DNA of 64,000 bases. It comes from Gottfriedia acidiceleris. Its GTDB lineage: Bacteria; Bacillota; Bacilli; Bacillales; Bacillaceae_G. The translations under genes were made by a program, and so were the position numbers. Where the stretch lies: NCBI RefSeq assembly GCF_002128425.1, contig NZ_NESS01000003.1, positions 186,001 to 250,000 on the forward strand. The letters are read 5' to 3'. This document shows positions 53,604-62,107 of the stretch, in pieces. Under the pieces are notes generated by a model. It was not told the origin of the DNA, searched no databases, and was given only the letters and a program-made list of their open reading frames with translations. How positions within the stretch are numbered: position 1 is the first letter of the stretch; the number at the start of each line of letters is the position of its first letter.

Positions 53604-54393
53604 CTTTACCGAACCATTTTTGTACTATTTCATCATACTTCCCGTCTTTTTTCATATCTTCAAGAGCTTTGTTCACTGCTTTTACTAATGAATCATCATC
53701 TTTACGGAACATAAATCCACTGTTAGATGCATCGTTTTCTAAAGCTGCGATTTTAACTTTTTTGTCGCCTGTTTCTTTTAAATAATTTTGAATTGATAAT
53801 TTATCGTTAATTGTAGCATCAGCACGACCAGATTCAATTAATTGAATTGCTTGGCTAAATCCTTCTACACCAACTAATTTAGCTCCATATTTTTTAGCTA
53901 AATCACCATAGTTACTTGTTAAAGATTGAGCAGCATTTAAACCTTTAATTCCATCAAAGGAATTAATTTTTGAATCTGATTTTACAACTAATGCACCTGA
54001 TGAAGTGATATATGGGTCAGAGAAATAATACTTTTTCTCACGATCTGGTCTAATACCAACTTCATTTGCTATGATGTCAAAGCGTTTTGCATCTAAACCT
54101 GCAAACATTGCATCCCATTGAGTTTCAAAATATTTTGGTTTTACACCTAAACGTTTTGCAACCTCATTTGATAAATCAACATCAAAACCTGTTAATTTAC
54201 CAGATTTATCATGGAACGTGAAAGGTGCATATGTACCTTCAGTACCAATTTTTAACTCTCCGCTATCCTTTACTTGAGTTAATAGATCTTTTCCTTTTGT
54301 TGTTTCTTCTTTTTTATTTGTATTGCAGCCTGCCATAACACCTGCTGCTAAAAATAACGAACCTAATGTTAAACCAATTTTCTTAATATTCAT
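53590..54393 (-). CDS. tcyA: Cystine-binding lipoprotein TcyA-like
   Basis: 267 residues. The signal peptide ends in lipobox MAGC, so Cys 23 is acylated and the protein sits on the outer membrane face. The amino-acid-binding fold has GTEGTYAPFTFHD, FDVDLSNEVAKRLG, ETQWDAMFAGL, AAQSLTSNYGDLAKK and INDKLSIQNYLKETG, close to B. subtilis TcyA in arrangement. The ligand is therefore most likely L-cystine, though a related polar amino acid cannot be excluded. First gene of the operon. Confidence 0.87.
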   Translation of the reverse strand: MNIKKIGLTLGSLFLAAGVMAGCNTNKKEETTKGKDLLTQVKDSGELKIGTEGTYAPFTFHDKSGKLTGFDVDLSNEVAKRLGVKPKYFETQWDAMFAGLDAKRFDIIANEVGIRPDREKKYYFSDPYITSSGALVVKSDSKINSFDGIKGLNAAQSLTSNYGDLAKKYGAKLVGVEGFSQAIQLIESGRADATINDKLSIQNYLKETGDKKVKIAALENDASNSGFMFRKDDDSLVKAVNKALEDMKKDGKYDEIVQKWFGKDGLK

Positions 54394-54666
54394 TCTTTAA
54401 TCTCCCTTAACCTTATCGGAATTGTTTGTTTTGAAATGTGTGTCTTAAATATATTGCATGTATTAAAAAATTACAACAAAAAAATCTTATATTTTTATTA
54501 TTTTTCTTTTTGTCTTTTTAATTCCCTTTTTATAAATGAAAAACTTAGTTCCTAATAATTCATGTTGTTTTAAATAATCAATTAGACCACTGATTTTTTG
54601 TTTTTTAATTAATATCGATTGCAAAAAAAATTACTCCTACAGGATCAATAATTAAGGACACAAAAA
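54394..54666. other. tcyA upstream region
   Basis: About 270 AT-rich bases holding the tcyA promoter. No riboswitch is recognised. A weak GGAATT motif near 54417 is not good enough to call a CymR site. Confidence 0.35.
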
Positions 54667-54698
54667 TAAGAAAACCCGGCTCCTAAGAACCGAGTTTA
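54667..54698 (-). terminator. Terminator enclosing the stop codon of the CorC-like gene
   Basis: Minus-strand AAACTCGGTTC, loop TTAG, GAGCCGGGTTT, then TCTTATTTTT. The stop codon TAG (54683-54685) lies in the loop. Confidence 0.88.
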
Positions 54699-55570
54699 CT
54701 TTGCAAATTTTGGTGATTTATTTTTACAATAACACTTTGTATTCTTCTATTTTGAACTTCTTTAATGATGAAGGTTAAATTTTTATATTGAAGAAATTCT
54801 CCATTTTTGGGAATATGTTTAAAACTTTCAAATAACCATCCACCTAATGTTAAATATCTACTATTAGGCTTTTTTATGTTAAACCGATTAAAAAAACTCG
54901 ATAAGTCAATTGAGGCTTGGAATTGGTATTCACTCTCATTTATTTGGAAAAAATCATCCTCTAATTCGTCAAATTCATCTCTAATTTCTCCAACGAGTTC
55001 TTCTATAATGTCTTCAAGCGTAACGATTCCGGAAGTTCCTCCAAATTCATCCATTACAATAGCTAAATGTGCATTTTGTTTTTGAAGAATTTTTAGTACT
55101 GTAGAAATTTTCATTGTTTCTATTACAAAAATCGGCTCTCTGATCAATTCATGAATATTAACAGTTTGGTTTTGTATTAGTTGAGTTAAAAATTCTCTTT
55201 CAGAAATTACACCGATTATATGATCTATATCCTGCTCATAAACTGGAATTCTTGAGTAGCGTTCTTGTAAAAATAATTTACATATAAAATCCACAGATTC
55301 ATTAATATCGATTGCCACGACATTTGTTCGAGGTGTCAAAATGTCATTTACTTTTTTTTCTTTAAAAGTGATTGTTCTTAAAAATAATTCATCTTCGTAC
55401 AATTTGGATTGATCTTCATCGTCAACTTCAAATATATCATTCTGAATTAAGAGATGTTTCTCTTTTGAATCTACATTATATTGATCCTTTGATTTTCTAA
55501 AAAAAAGTCGGTTAATAAAGTTAAAAAAAATTTTTCTATTTCCCGAGGGAGCATCTGACAAGCACTTCAC
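54683..55570 (-). CDS. CorC/TlyC-type CBS-domain protein without a membrane domain
   Basis: 295 residues. A CBS pair (VNDILTPRTNVVAID, RYSRIPVYEQDIDHIIGVI, then IVMDEFGGTSGIVTLEDIIEELVGEIRDE) is followed by a C-terminal CorC/HlyC domain (ASIDLSSFFNRF...YLTLGGWLF). It lacks the DUF21 (CNNM) membrane domain that the neighbouring 438-residue paralogue carries, so it resembles E. coli CorC-type proteins. The GTG at 55570 is taken as start; the first ~60 residues are basic and poorly conserved. The role is inferred as divalent-cation homeostasis. A leader with a possible terminator precedes it. Confidence 0.75.
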   Translation of the reverse strand: MKCLSDAPSGNRKIFFNFINRLFFRKSKDQYNVDSKEKHLLIQNDIFEVDDEDQSKLYEDELFLRTITFKEKKVNDILTPRTNVVAIDINESVDFICKLFLQERYSRIPVYEQDIDHIIGVISEREFLTQLIQNQTVNIHELIREPIFVIETMKISTVLKILQKQNAHLAIVMDEFGGTSGIVTLEDIIEELVGEIRDEFDELEDDFFQINESEYQFQASIDLSSFFNRFNIKKPNSRYLTLGGWLFESFKHIPKNGEFLQYKNLTFIIKEVQNRRIQSVIVKINHQNLQSKLGS

Positions 55571-55913
55571 ACCCTTATAACAAATTTTTTAATTATTAAC
55601 TATCGACAATCCTTTACAAATATTTAATTTATATGTATTCAATGAAGGAAAAATTATGCAAAAAAAAAGCCTCTTACTTTAGATAAGTAGAGGGGGGAAA
55701 AATGAGGTATTGTACGAAACGATTAAAAATAAGCTGATTGAAATGGTTATATAATATAACTAGTAGAAGATATAGAACTTCTGCTCAAATCAACCTTACA
55801 ACCTTATTTTATAACAAAAGGAATTGAATAGGAGTTGTAAGTTGTTAACTTTTTGTGAATTATTGTACAAAGTATTATACTCAAAAGTCTTTGGATTAAT
55901 TTGTTTAAGAAAC
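55571..55913 (-). promoter_or_regulatory. Leader region upstream of the CorC-like gene
   Basis: About 340 bases with no ORF. A T-run-tipped hairpin on the minus strand (55659-55690) lies before the coding start, so it could be an attenuator or the end of a short RNA. I do not recognise any Mg- or Mn-riboswitch core in it. Confidence 0.35.
55659..55690 (-). terminator. Orphan intrinsic terminator in the CorC-like leader
   Basis: Minus-strand CCTCT...AGAGG arms, then TTTTTTTTT. No coding gene precedes it on this strand. Confidence 0.6.
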
Positions 55914-55954
55914 AAAAAAGAAGGTATAAAGAAATGCCTTTATCCTTCTTTTTC
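55914..55954 (-). terminator. Terminator of the CNNM/CorC gene
   Basis: AAGAAGGTATAAAG, loop, CTTTATCCTTCTT; T run on the minus strand. Confidence 0.85.
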
Positions 55955-55963
55955 ATCTTTTAT

Positions 55964-57280
55964 TTATGATTTTACTGCTTCAATAAACTCATTTTTTTTT
56001 ATTTCAACCAGTTTAACTTGGTGTGAATCTAATTCAACAACTTTGAATTCAAAGTCCTCAAATATGACAGATTCACCTTGTTGAATGTCGTGATTTTGAG
56101 TTAAAATCCACCCACCAATTGTGTCAACATCATCTTCCTCGACATATAGTCCGAATAAGTCATTAATTTCTGTAATTAATACTTTTCCGTCAACAATCTT
56201 ATGGGATTCTGAAATATGTTGAACAGCTGGTTTTTCATCATCATCATATTCGTCGCGTATTTCCCCAACAATCTCTTCAAGAATATCTTCCATTGTTAAT
56301 AATCCCGCAGTTCCACCATACTCATCATACAGTATTGCTAATGGAATACGTTTCTTTTGCATTAACAATAATAAATCATGGATTGCGATTGTTTCAATAA
56401 CTTGAATAACTGGGCGAGTATAGTTAGCGAAATCGTATGATTTTTCAACTTTTCCATCAAGATATCGGATAAAAAAATCTTTAACATTTACCATACCTAT
56501 AATATCATCTTTATCTTCACCAAAAACTGGATAACGTGTATATTTTTCATTTTTAATTATTTCAATTTGTTCTTCAATTGGGTCTTCTGCATATAAACCG
56601 ATAATTTCAGTACGAGGGACCATAATTTCTTTTGCAAGTCGGTTATCGAACTCAAAAATATTATTTAAATATTTATATTCAGCCTGATTAATTTCTCCGC
56701 TTTCAAAGCTTTCTGATAAAATAATTCGCAATTCCTCTTCAGTATGAACTTCTTCTGATTCAGAAGCTGGCTTAACTCCAAATAATCCTGTAAAAAATCT
56801 TGCAGAACTATTTAATGCCCAAATAAATGGATAAGCTATTTTATAGAAAACAATAAGTGGAGTAGAAAGTATTAGTGTGATCGATTCAGCTTTTTGAATG
56901 GCAACCGTTTTAGGTGCTAGCTCACCAATTACAACGTGAATAAATGTCATAAATGAAAAAGCTAGAATAAACGAAATAGTTGTAGCAATAGTTCCGTTTA
57001 ATCCAAGAAATTCTACGACTGGGTGTATAAGATGCTCAAACGTTGGCTCTCCTAAATAACCTAATCCTAAAGCTGTAACCGTAATACCTAATTGACAAGC
57101 TGATAAATATTCATCCAAACTCGTCGTAACCTTTTTAGCAGCTACTGCACCGCGCTTTTTTTCGGCTACTAGTTGATCAATTCTACTTGATCTAACTTTC
57201 ACTATCGCAAATTCTGCTGCTACGAAAAAAGCTGTAAGTGCGATTAAAACTGCAATCATAAACAAGTTAACTATGTCCAA
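55964..57280 (-). CDS. CNNM/CorC-family membrane protein (YhdP/MpfA-like)
   Basis: 438 residues. An N-terminal DUF21 membrane domain of three to four helices (MIAVLIALTAFFVAAEF, YLGEPTFEHL region, SFMTFIHVVIGELAPKTVAI) is followed by paired CBS domains (residues ~195-325; MVPRTEIIGLY, ILYDEYGGTAGLLTMEDILEE) and a C-terminal CorC_HlyC domain. Relatives export Mg2+. A TTG at 57280 gives LDIVNL just before the first helix, the family's usual start as I recall it. A GTG at 57313 is in frame but lies in the SD. The region between contains a hairpin (see findings). Confidence 0.85.
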   Translation of the reverse strand: MDIVNLFMIAVLIALTAFFVAAEFAIVKVRSSRIDQLVAEKKRGAVAAKKVTTSLDEYLSACQLGITVTALGLGYLGEPTFEHLIHPVVEFLGLNGTIATTISFILAFSFMTFIHVVIGELAPKTVAIQKAESITLILSTPLIVFYKIAYPFIWALNSSARFFTGLFGVKPASESEEVHTEEELRIILSESFESGEINQAEYKYLNNIFEFDNRLAKEIMVPRTEIIGLYAEDPIEEQIEIIKNEKYTRYPVFGEDKDDIIGMVNVKDFFIRYLDGKVEKSYDFANYTRPVIQVIETIAIHDLLLLMQKKRIPLAILYDEYGGTAGLLTMEDILEEIVGEIRDEYDDDEKPAVQHISESHKIVDGKVLITEINDLFGLYVEEDDVDTIGGWILTQNHDIQQGESVIFEDFEFKVVELDSHQVKLVEIKKNEFIEAVKS

Positions 57281-57286
57281 TGACGA

Positions 57287-57318
57287 ACTCGAGTATATTA
57301 CTCGAGTATTCACCTCCT
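57287..57318 (-). promoter_or_regulatory. SD with adjacent hairpin in the yhdP-like leader
   Basis: On the minus strand AGGAGG (57318-57313), 5 bases, then ACTCGAGT, AATAT, ACTCGAGT, then 6 bases to the TTG at 57280. Folding the 8-bp hairpin would put the SD about 11 bases from the start. Confidence 0.5.
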
Positions 57319-57443
57319 GAGAATTTCAATCTACAAAAATATAAAATTATTATTTTACTTACTTAATAGATTACCATAATTTAGTAAAACATACATATTT
57401 TATAGCTTTAATAAATTGTTAAGTTTTAAAATTAATTTAGTCA

Positions 57444-57860
57444 TTATTTTACAAAATGCTTCAATGTTTCAAATAACGGAAATGTATGATGTGACAATGA
57501 ATCTACTAAAGCATTTTTTTCACAATCATTCATATCTGATATTACTGGTACTAATTGAGCTAATTTAGCTTCAAGCTCAATAATTTGATTTGATATTTGT
57601 TGAATTTGTTCAAAAAAACAATTTTTTTTATTATAGTTAGTTTGCAGTAAATCTTTTATCTCTTCTAAGGATATTCTCATTTTTTTACAATGTTCAATAA
57701 ATCTGAGAGTCTCAATTGCCTCTGTGGAATAATATCGATAGTTTGATTCTGATCGTTTTGCTTCTAGTAACCCCAATTTTGTATAATAATCAATTGTTCT
57801 TTTTGAAACTTGAGCTATTTCAGCTAACTCACCAATACGATACTCGATCCCAAGTGACAA
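57444..57860 (-). CDS. MerR-family transcriptional regulator (YhdQ-like position)
   Basis: 138 residues. The N-terminal helix-turn-helix (YRIGELAEIAQVSKRTIDYYTKLGLL, residues ~7-32) and wing with KRSESNYRYY are typical of MerR. The long coiled-coil dimerisation helix follows. Cysteines are at CKKM, NCFF and DCEK, but the CueR-type metal loop with two cysteines is missing, so copper sensing like B. subtilis YhdQ/CueR is not supported. The ligand and target are unknown; it lies upstream of the YhdP-like gene. Confidence 0.82.
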   Translation of the reverse strand: MSLGIEYRIGELAEIAQVSKRTIDYYTKLGLLEAKRSESNYRYYSTEAIETLRFIEHCKKMRISLEEIKDLLQTNYNKKNCFFEQIQQISNQIIELEAKLAQLVPVISDMNDCEKNALVDSLSHHTFPLFETLKHFVK

Positions 57861-58110
57861 CCCTCCCCATTTTAATTAATAGTACTATTATATAATTTAG
57901 AAACTATACAGTCAAACGTTACAGTTTTACTAAATAAAGTCATGAATAAAGTATTGAAATACATATAACTGTAGGATTTTGAGTAATCTTTGTTGTTTTT
58001 AAAGAAGTGGTGCATTGATCCTCTCCAGGATGCTCGCTATTTAGAAAAGGGTTCGAACGATATTAGATGAACATAAAAATTTTAATCAAATAGTACCAAT
58101 TTGGTATAAC

Positions 58111-58149
58111 AAAAAGAGTAGCTTATTTAAATAAGGTTACTCTCTTTTT
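58111..58149. terminator. Orphan bidirectional terminator-like hairpin
   Basis: AAAAAGAGTAGC-TTATTTAAATAA-GGTTACTCTCTTTTT. Neither neighbouring gene ends here. Confidence 0.6.
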
Positions 58150-58342
58150 GTTGGTTTAGGGGATATTTTTTCATATGTAGATTTTAAGATCAATGTTTTT
58201 TATTGATATTTAGCAAATTTTTATCAATTTTTAATTCGATTTAGTAAGAATAAGGGGCAATTTTGCTAATTCCATTTGAAAGTATCTTCTAATGGGCAGA
58301 TTTCTAAGTCATAATACCTTAACTGGTATGGGTAATATCTTA

Positions 58343-58520
58343 TTTTAATTGCGATTCTATTAGATTTAATTGCACTTTTGCTAATTTTAATTGTGATTAT
58401 CAGATTTTAATTGCAGTCCCCGGTTAATTTGTAACTTTTCATCATTCATTTGCACATTTGATCTCCTTATTTGCGATTCTATAAGACTTATTTGCGTCTC
58501 AGACTTCATCCGTGCGTCTT
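58343..58520. repeat. Degenerate ~21-bp tandem repeat tract
   Basis: About eight units of 20-22 bp, each opening with TTTTAATTGC, TTTAATTG or TTATTTGCG, for example TTTTAATTGCGATTCTATTA, TTTAATTGCACTTTTGCTAA, TTTGCGATTCTATAAGACTT and TTTGCGTCTCAGACTTCATC. Units have drifted, so this is an ancient or sliding tract, not a recent duplication. Confidence 0.55.
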
Positions 58521-58593
58521 TCTTTAAATCGTTTTTCTAAACTTAATTGCTAAACTAAGGGTCCCCATTAAAGTTATACTGTTGGTACACCCT

Positions 58594-59496
58594 CTATTTT
58601 TTTTGAATTATTTCAATCTCTGAATCAAATAGGCTAAGGAAAACCTCCGTAATCTTAGGATCAAATTGAATTCCTTTATTTCTTTTTATTTCATTTAAGC
58701 AGTCTTCTAAAGACATCCCCTTACGATATAATCGGTTTGATATCATCGCATCATAGCTATCTGCTATTGCTACAATTCTAGCGGTTAAAGGAATCTGATC
58801 ACCCTTTAGACCTTCTGGATAGCCTTTTCCATCGTATCGTTCATGATGGTATAAAACTATATCCAAGATGCCATTTTCATTAAAAATTGCAATATGCTTA
58901 ATTATGTCATATCCAATCACAGGATGTTTTTTAATCGTATTGTATTCATCATCAGTTAATTTCTCATCCTTCAGTAAAATATGTTCTGGAATACCAATTT
59001 TACCAATGTCATGTAATAGTCCTCCTTGATGGATGACATCACAAAGACTTTTAGATAATTTCATTTTCCTTGCAATTTTATAAGCAATATTGGCAACACA
59101 TTCCGAGTGATGTGCTGTGTAATTATCTCTGGAATCTAACGCCTTTGAAAGAGCTAATATTAACTCAATCGATCCAGTTTTAACTTTCTGATATTGTTTC
59201 ATTAAACCGACTGATATGTACGCGATTAAGTAATATGTAATTATGTAGCTAATGATATGCCCTGCCTGGGGAACTAAATAGTATCTAGAAAGCACTATTA
59301 TTGTAGAAACGAAAATGATAAACCAATTAGGACGATTATAAAAACCAAGACCAAATATTACTGTATTAAGCATGTACAAAAAGTAAAGACTATCACTTTT
59401 TTCAGAACAAATTAGATTAAATAATACACTAACCGCAAAAGAAATATAAAAAGCATAACGAAAATAAACTGGACTGTTAAACCATTTAGAAAACAT
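58594..59496 (-). CDS. Membrane HD-GYP domain protein
   Basis: 300 residues. Four hydrophobic helices fill residues ~8-100; an HD-GYP phosphohydrolase domain follows. It shows the HD motif LLHDIGKIGIPEHI, HHERYDGKGYPEGLKGDQIP (the GYP box) and DSYDAMISNRLYR. Intact HD and GYP motifs suggest hydrolysis of cyclic di-GMP or a related dinucleotide, but this needs a biochemical test. No GGDEF or sensor domain is fused. It stands alone, with divergent serC upstream. Confidence 0.85.
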   Translation of the reverse strand: MFSKWFNSPVYFRYAFYISFAVSVLFNLICSEKSDSLYFLYMLNTVIFGLGFYNRPNWFIIFVSTIIVLSRYYLVPQAGHIISYIITYYLIAYISVGLMKQYQKVKTGSIELILALSKALDSRDNYTAHHSECVANIAYKIARKMKLSKSLCDVIHQGGLLHDIGKIGIPEHILLKDEKLTDDEYNTIKKHPVIGYDIIKHIAIFNENGILDIVLYHHERYDGKGYPEGLKGDQIPLTARIVAIADSYDAMISNRLYRKGMSLEDCLNEIKRNKGIQFDPKITEVFLSLFDSEIEIIQKK

Positions 59497-59738
59497 TTAA
59501 ACTCCCTTAAATACAATATAACCATTAAATTTTCCATTCTCTTTTGAAACTATACATATTTTCATCCCCCCTCCATCAGCAATTATTAATATACTTCAAT
59601 CAATACATTCTCTTTTAATAATTAGAAAATAAATTTTTTTGTGAAATTTTTATTATTTTATTTCATCTTTTATTGACCAACGTATATCGGTGGTTTAAAG
59701 TAAGAATATTAAAAAAATATCAAGTGAGGATGATTATT

Positions 59739-60833
59739 ATGGAACGCGTCTTTAATTTCTCCGCTGGTCCATCTGTGTTGCCTGTTCCAGTATTGGAAAA
59801 AGTACAAAAAGAACTTGTTTCTTACGGTACTTCTGGTATGTCAGTTATGGAAATGAGTCATCGTTCGGCTGAATTTGAAGGAATTATTAAGAAATGTGAA
59901 AGCTTATTACGTGAACTTTTAGAAATTCCATCAAATTATAAAGTGTTATTTTTACAAGGTGGAGCATCAACTCAGTTTTCAATGATTCCACTCAACTTAT
60001 TAAGTAAGTATAAAAAATCTGCTTATATTAATACAGGAACTTGGTCAAAAAAAGCAATCTCTGAGGCAAAAAAATTTGGAGAAGTTGATGTTATTGCTTC
60101 TTCTGAGGATGAGAATTTTTCATATATTCCTAATTTAGAAGATTTAGCCTTTTTTGAACCATACGATTATTTACATATTACAACGAATAACACAATTGAA
60201 GGGACAAAATACTCGACTTACCCTAAAACAAATTCTCCTTTAGTTGCAGACTTTTCTTCAAATATTCTTTCTGAACCAATTGATGTCTCAAAATTCGGTT
60301 TAATTTATGCTGGCGCTCAAAAAAACATTGGTCCAGCAGGATTAACAATTGTCATTATTAGAGATGATCTCATTGGAAGTGTTGATAAACAATGCGCAAC
60401 AATGCTCGACTACAAAACTCATGTAGAAGCTTCTTCACTTTATAATACACCTCCTACATTCAGCATTTATGTAGCGATGCTAGTTTTAGAATGGATTAAA
60501 GATTCAGGTGGTTTAAATAGTGTTTATCAAACTAATCTTTTAAAAGCTCAATTATTATATGATTTTATCGATCAATCTGACTTGTTCTCTTCACCAGTTA
60601 AGAAAGAGAACCGATCACTTATGAATATTCCATTTACATCAACTTCTGATGAATTAAATAAGCAGTTTCTTGCACAGGCAAAATCAGCTGGCTTGGTGAA
60701 TCTTGAGGGTCATCGATCAGTTGGGGGAATGCGAGCTAGTATTTATAATGCAATGCCATTAGAAGGTGTTGAGAAATTAGTTCAGTTTATGAGTCAATTT
60801 GAAAAGAAAATATTAGAGGAGATTGTAAGATGA
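59739..60833 (+). CDS. serC: Phosphoserine aminotransferase
   Basis: 364 residues. Converts 3-phosphohydroxypyruvate to phosphoserine with glutamate, the second step of serine synthesis. The PLP lysine lies in IYAGAQKNIGPAG; other markers are NFSAGPSVLP at the start, FLQGGASTQFSM and the C-terminal GHRSVGGMRASIYNAMP. ATG 59739 has SD GTGAGGA; longer upstream starts would lead into a non-conserved segment. It overlaps serA by 4 bases (ATGA). Confidence 0.94.
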   Translation: MERVFNFSAGPSVLPVPVLEKVQKELVSYGTSGMSVMEMSHRSAEFEGIIKKCESLLRELLEIPSNYKVLFLQGGASTQFSMIPLNLLSKYKKSAYINTGTWSKKAISEAKKFGEVDVIASSEDENFSYIPNLEDLAFFEPYDYLHITTNNTIEGTKYSTYPKTNSPLVADFSSNILSEPIDVSKFGLIYAGAQKNIGPAGLTIVIIRDDLIGSVDKQCATMLDYKTHVEASSLYNTPPTFSIYVAMLVLEWIKDSGGLNSVYQTNLLKAQLLYDFIDQSDLFSSPVKKENRSLMNIPFTSTSDELNKQFLAQAKSAGLVNLEGHRSVGGMRASIYNAMPLEGVEKLVQFMSQFEKKILEEIVR

Positions 60834-61990
60834 TAAAAATCCAAACATTGAATAATATTTCTGAGCACGGAATTAAAGAGTTTCCTTTGGAAAACTTTTG
60901 CGTTAACAATCAATTAAATGAACCGGATGGAATTCTTTTAAGAAGCCATAGTATGCATGAAATGAACATACCAAGTAGCGTTAAAGCAATCGCAAGGGCT
61001 GGCGCTGGTGTAAATAATATTCCAATTGATGAATGTACTTCAAGAGGAATTGTTGTATTTAATACTCCAGGTGCGAATGCAAATGCAGTTAAAGAGCTAG
61101 TTCTGACAAGTTTATTCCTTTCTTCACGCCGAATTGTTGAAGGAATTGAGTGGACTCGTTCGTTATTTGGTGAAAAAAATGTTTCCAAAATTGTAGAAGC
61201 TGGAAAAAAAGAATTTGCAGGGGCAGAGATCGCAGGAAAGAAATTAGGTATTATTGGTTTAGGCGCAATTGGTGCACTTGTAGCAAATGATGCTCTTGCG
61301 TTAGATATGGAAGTATATGGTTATGATCCTTATATTTCAGTTGAAACTGCATGGCGATTATCTAGAAATGTGCAACGAATCGATAATTTGGAGCAGATTT
61401 TTTCGACGTGCGACTATATAACAATCCATGTGCCTTTAACACCTGAAACTAAAGGATTTGTGAATGAAAAGCTTTTATCAGGAATGAAAAAAGGATCAAG
61501 ATTACTTAATTTTTCACGCTCTGAATTAGTAGATGATGCTGCGTTAGAATATGCACTGAATAACGGGACTGTGGGAGTTTATGTGACAGATTTCCCGAAC
61601 GAAAAAGTAATTGGAATGAAAAACGTTATTCCAATTCCACATTTAGGAGCATCAACATCTGAATCAGAAGAAAACTGTGCTCGTATGGCTGCAAAACAAT
61701 TAAAAAATTATTTGGAAACAGGCAATATAAAGAATTCTGTTAATTTTCCAAATGTAGAATTACCTTATATAGGGAAAAAACGAATTACGATTGCACATAA
61801 AAACATTCCGAATATGGTCGGTCAAATTACAGGTTTACTAGCAAAATATCATGTAAATATTGCTGATATGCTTAACCGAAGTAAAGGTGCTTTTGCTTAT
61901 ACAATGATTGATCTTGATGAAACGATCAATGGACCAGTTGAACAGTTGTTAAAAGATATTGAAGGTGTTATTTCGGTAAGAATCATCTAA
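60830..61990 (+). CDS. serA: D-3-phosphoglycerate dehydrogenase
   Basis: 386 residues, the short type. Oxidises 3-phosphoglycerate, the first step of serine synthesis. The NAD-binding GLGAIGALVANDAL is near residue 140; substrate-binding ARAGAGVNNIP and the PHLGAST catalytic His are intact, and a C-terminal ACT domain (residues ~315-386) may bind serine. It is shorter than B. subtilis SerA, which has an extra domain. The serC-serA overlap makes this one coupled operon. Confidence 0.93.
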   Translation: MIKIQTLNNISEHGIKEFPLENFCVNNQLNEPDGILLRSHSMHEMNIPSSVKAIARAGAGVNNIPIDECTSRGIVVFNTPGANANAVKELVLTSLFLSSRRIVEGIEWTRSLFGEKNVSKIVEAGKKEFAGAEIAGKKLGIIGLGAIGALVANDALALDMEVYGYDPYISVETAWRLSRNVQRIDNLEQIFSTCDYITIHVPLTPETKGFVNEKLLSGMKKGSRLLNFSRSELVDDAALEYALNNGTVGVYVTDFPNEKVIGMKNVIPIPHLGASTSESEENCARMAAKQLKNYLETGNIKNSVNFPNVELPYIGKKRITIAHKNIPNMVGQITGLLAKYHVNIADMLNRSKGAFAYTMIDLDETINGPVEQLLKDIEGVISVRII

Positions 61991-62065
61991 TCATCAGACA
62001 GCCCGCCAAACGCTCGCTTTCAATCAGTCCGATAATAAATTTTTTGAATTTTGTCTACACAATGA

Positions 62066-62099
62066 AACGGTAGGATAATTAGAGTCCTACCGCTTTTTT
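62066..62099. terminator. Bidirectional terminator between serA and the thiolase
   Basis: CGGTAGGA, loop, TCCTACCGCTTTTTT. Confidence 0.88.
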
Positions 62100-62107
62100 C
62101 TAATTAA

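Larger units (their letters stand above)
57861..58593. other. Gene-free region with repeats
   Basis: About 730 bases. It contains a bidirectional hairpin at 58111-58149, a degenerate repeat tract at 58343-58520, and no supported gene. A short frame around 58010-58065 (WCIDPLQDARYLEKGSNDIR) has no SD and I do not call it. Confidence 0.45.

Noticed and set aside
54405-54430. CymR-like GGAATT motif upstream of tcyA
   Set aside because: Only a short core matches; the flanking positions of the known CymR site do not.
55571-55913. M-box or yybP-ykoY riboswitch upstream of the CorC-like gene
   Set aside because: I could not find the conserved core sequences of either class.
57444-57860. CueR-type copper sensor
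   Set aside because: The two-cysteine metal loop of CueR is not present, so only a general MerR call is made.
58005-58070. Short frame WCIDPLQDARYLEKGSNDIR
   Set aside because: No start with SD and only ~25 codons; more likely chance.
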